A DNA stretch of 64,000 nt. It comes from Pelecanus crispus (taxonomy: Eukaryota; Chordata; Aves; Pelecaniformes; Pelecanidae). This document shows positions 62,601 through 64,000 of this stretch, one piece after another. Each line of letters opens with the position of its first letter. The stretch's first letter is position 1. The notes below the pieces were generated by a model, which searched no databases, was not told where the DNA came from, and saw nothing but the letters and a program-made list of their open reading frames with translations. Both the position numbers and the translations under genes were made by a program. The stretch covers positions 15,652,001 to 15,716,000 of the forward strand of contig NC_134646.1 of the NCBI RefSeq assembly GCF_030463565.1. Reading direction: 5' to 3'.

Positions 62601-63455
62601 TCTTGAGTATATTAAGAATATGATAGATTTGAAGGGAAATGAGTTTGCCTCCAAATGTTCAGATGGTGTGGATGGACTTAGAGAAATCTATATTTCTTAA
62701 GTGGAACATCTTGGCATTGTGTTGTTTTTATAAATGGGCAGTAACAGGTTTTCTTTCAGAAGCCAGAATGAAAAAATCCAGTAAGACCTGACTTGATATA
62801 CAAGCTGACTTTATGTATCTTTCTAGGACAAACTTGACTTTCTGCAGTGATTTTTACACTACATTTTATTGTCATTCAAATTCTAAAGTGAACTTTATTA
62901 GTCGAAAATATTTTGCTAGTGCTAGAAAGACGTAAGACACTTTTATTCTCTTTGATTAATAACAATAGACTTGTAAAGGGGATGACGCTGGATCACCTTA
63001 AAAATAAATTGGTACTTATGAAATACTGGTGTTCTGAAGAAAGAAAACATTTTTTAAGCTTGCCAGCAAGAACAGCAACTGCTATTACACATAACATCTG
63101 GTTTATACTCATTACACATTTAATATTTGCCTGCAGGATCCACTATTATCTTTTGTACTAGAGGTGATTACTACAAAATTAGTGGCTCTCTCTTCCTATG
63201 ATTAAGTGGTTTCAATGTTTATGTGTACCATGTGTTTCACACAGTTCCTCTAGAATAATGTAGTCAAAGGTTCAGTGATCAATATCAAAATAATTGTTTT
63301 TTAAGTAGTTCTTATGTAACCTTGTCTGTCCCTCTCTTACATGAACAGAGGGAGGCATATGCTCCTAGAATTTTCTTTGAGGCTTCCAGACCACCATGGT
63401 TCACCCCTCGATCCCAGCAGGATTGCTCAGAATATCTCAGATTCCTGCTAGACAG
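49930..63455 (+). CDS. USP38: USP38, ubiquitin-specific protease 38 (5' half, 8 exons, continues past window)
   Basis: Coding exons: 49930-50615, 51626-51761, 57088-57217, 57449-57550, 60385-60543, 61679-61872, 62429-62522 and 63349-63455. All borders are GT/AG and the phases fit. They encode about 535 residues of a family near 1,040 residues long. The N-terminal 400 or so residues are the helical non-catalytic part. The catalytic domain begins in exon 6 with GLINLGNTCYMNS, whose Cys (about residue 455) is the nucleophile, and exon 8 holds the QQDCSEYLRFLLDR box. The catalytic His and Asp lie downstream, outside the window. The start ATG has a strong Kozak context (G at -3, G at +4) and matches the family start MDKILEGLV. 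USP38 removes ubiquitin from proteins; reported targets include TBK1 and HDAC1. USP35 is the close paralogue, but the wording fits USP38 best. One extra C in exon 1 (50229-50233) shifts the frame. Confidence 0.95.
50616..51625 (+). other. USP38 intron 1 (1,010 bp)
   Basis: Begins gtgagc and ends ctattacag. The first 100 bases or so are still CpG-island sequence; the rest is ordinary AT-rich DNA. No other feature was seen. Confidence 0.85.
51626..51761 (+). CDS. USP38: USP38 coding exon 2
   Basis: Encodes TSFEPSVALASLVQHI and onward to TQALC, part of the N-terminal helical region and very well conserved in the family. It is entered with one carried base and ends with two bases (AG) of an Arg codon before gtaccg. 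Confidence 0.93.
51874..51901. repeat. Poly-C tract in USP38 intron 2
   Basis: Six C, one T, then 21 consecutive C. On the transcribed strand this is a long G run. It lies about 110 bases after the exon 2 donor. Its length is likely to vary or to be misread. Confidence 0.85.
55956..56175 (-). mobile_element. Old CR1 LINE fragment in intron 2, antisense
   Basis: The words 'tagaatagaatcatgg', 'agtcacctggtccaatcctg', 'gttgctcagggccttgtcc' and 'ctctcatggtgaaaaacttt' follow the order of a reverse-complemented CR1 3' region. It is highly diverged and without long frames. It lies antisense to USP38. Confidence 0.75.
57088..57217 (+). CDS. USP38: USP38 coding exon 3
   Basis: Completes the Arg codon and encodes MIDWLSWPLAQHVETWV through LLKIEL. 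It ends in phase 0 before gtatgt. The internal wording is nearly invariant in vertebrate USP38. Confidence 0.94.
57449..57550 (+). CDS. USP38: USP38 coding exon 4
   Basis: A 102-base exon of 34 codons encoding VFNRLWFPL through EAFHL, in phase 0 at both ends. The acceptor is ttttttag and the donor gtaagt. Intron 3 before it is only 231 bases. Confidence 0.94.
57551..60384 (+). other. USP38 intron 4 (2,834 bp)
   Basis: Begins gtaagt and ends cccattcag. AT-rich, with only short frames and no recognised element. Confidence 0.85.
60385..60543 (+). CDS. USP38: USP38 coding exon 5
   Basis: A 159-base exon of 53 codons encoding IVPHVVGLVHSFKRDG through EPILEAVK, in phase 0 at both ends. It completes the N-terminal helical region before the catalytic part. 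Confidence 0.94.
60544..61678 (+). other. USP38 intron 5 (1,135 bp)
   Basis: Begins gtatat and ends tcttgtag. It holds an A/C-rich low-complexity stretch (about 61103-61221); nothing else was recognised. Confidence 0.85.
61103..61221. repeat. A/C-rich low-complexity stretch in intron 5
   Basis: Alternating runs of A and C (such as aaaaaaaaccc and ccccccgccccc) with almost no G or T for about 120 bases. It has no fixed period. It may be a decayed poly-A or slippage product. Confidence 0.7.
61679..61872 (+). CDS. USP38: USP38 coding exon 6 (catalytic cysteine box)
   Basis: Encodes DMPKPTEEKIKLIL, a Ser-rich linker, then KTGLINLGNTCYMNSVIQ and ALFMAT. The Cys in NTCYMNS is the USP nucleophile, at about residue 455 of the whole protein. 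The exon ends with GA of an Asp codon before gtaagt. Confidence 0.95.
61873..62428 (+). other. USP38 intron 6 (556 bp)
   Basis: Begins gtaagt and ends tttttcag. No internal feature was recognised. Confidence 0.85.
62429..62522 (+). CDS. USP38: USP38 coding exon 7
   Basis: Completes the Asp codon and encodes FRRHVLSLNLNGCNSLM through FAFLAHTQ in the fingers/palm start of the USP fold. It ends in phase 0 before gtatgt. Confidence 0.94.
62523..63348 (+). other. USP38 intron 7 (826 bp)
   Basis: Begins gtatgt and ends atgaacag. AT-rich, with no recognised element. Confidence 0.85.
63349..63455 (+). CDS. USP38: USP38 coding exon 8
   Basis: Encodes REAYAPRIFFEASRPPWF and the conserved box SQQDCSEYLRFLLD, then ends with AG of a split codon before gtacag. 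The remaining catalytic domain with the His and Asp residues lies after the window end. Confidence 0.94.
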
Positions 63456-64000
63456 GTACAGTTATTGTGCCATTAATGGGAATGAATCTATAGTCTTACC
63501 ACATAATGTTGAACTCTTAGGAGCAGTCATGTAACAGTTCCACTGCATGAGTGGGGACCAGGAATTCTGGGCCTCATTCCTGGCTGTATCTGGCTTTCTG
63601 TATGCTCTATGAAACACTTTTCTTCATGGGTTTAATCTGTGGTGAAGTCTGGGTGCCATCTTGTATCCACGTCATTTAAAGCAGGTTATAGTGGTAGTAA
63701 TGTTCCATTTTTACCAATCTAAATTTGGGTGTTTTGTTAGAGTCATGGTCCCCCTGTAAAATTAATGTAGTTGCTGAAAGCGGTTTAGTCGTGCATCTGG
63801 AATTTCATGTTGGTGGAGACAGCTATGTTTCATACAGGTCAGGTAATTTGCTTGTTTATTAAACTGGTTATAAGTCATGAAGAGATGTACATGCATTTAA
63901 CTGTGGCACAGATAAAAGTACCTACGTTTATTGGTAGCCCTCTTTAATTTTGGCTTGCTGAGATGTGGCTTAAGCAATATTGCTTTATGACACATTCCAC
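63456..64000 (+). other. USP38 intron 8 (partial)
   Basis: Begins gtacag and runs to the window end with no acceptor followed by a recognisable USP38 exon. No other feature was seen. Confidence 0.8.

Overview
The window is vertebrate nuclear DNA and almost certainly avian. It carries several CR1 LINE copies with the typical bird 3' tail, and a bird-type ERV-L-like endogenous retrovirus. It also holds the 5' half of a spliced gene that reads as USP38 (ubiquitin-specific peptidase 38). No prokaryotic genes, CRISPR arrays, rRNAs or tRNAs were seen.

Layout. Positions 1 to about 49,260 are intergenic, AT-rich and without convincing host exons. They contain an antisense CR1 3' end (2588-2672), a CR1 (13884-14062 plus 20966-21362) split by a complete provirus (14063-20960), a probable old solo LTR (about 25164-26334) and a second old antisense CR1 (about 31552-31960). 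Positions 49,290-50,720 form a very GC-rich CpG-island promoter with CCAAT, NRF1 and ETS-type sites. USP38 starts at 49930 on the + strand. Eight coding exons with canonical GT/AG borders and matching phases are visible up to 63455, including the catalytic cysteine box; the rest of the catalytic domain lies beyond the window. Exon 1 carries one apparent extra C in a five-C run (50229-50233) that breaks the frame.

The provirus is the most interesting object. Its two 571-bp LTRs differ at one base, it has a 5-bp target duplication (ctctc), and it interrupts a CR1 whose two halves rejoin cleanly. It has a tRNA-Lys1,2-type primer binding site but an ERV-L-like pol without dUTPase, and no env. Its gag begins with three strongly hydrophobic segments instead of an ordinary matrix region. 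Gag and pro-pol lie in the same reading frame, separated by a single UAG followed by a stem-loop/pseudoknot-like element, which points to stop-codon readthrough. All protease, RT, RNase H and integrase catalytic residues are present, so this is a young and possibly still competent element about 29 kb upstream of USP38, in the same orientation.

Limits. Family calls rest on motif reading and memory of families, not on searches. Species, chromosome and neighbouring genes cannot be fixed from the window alone.
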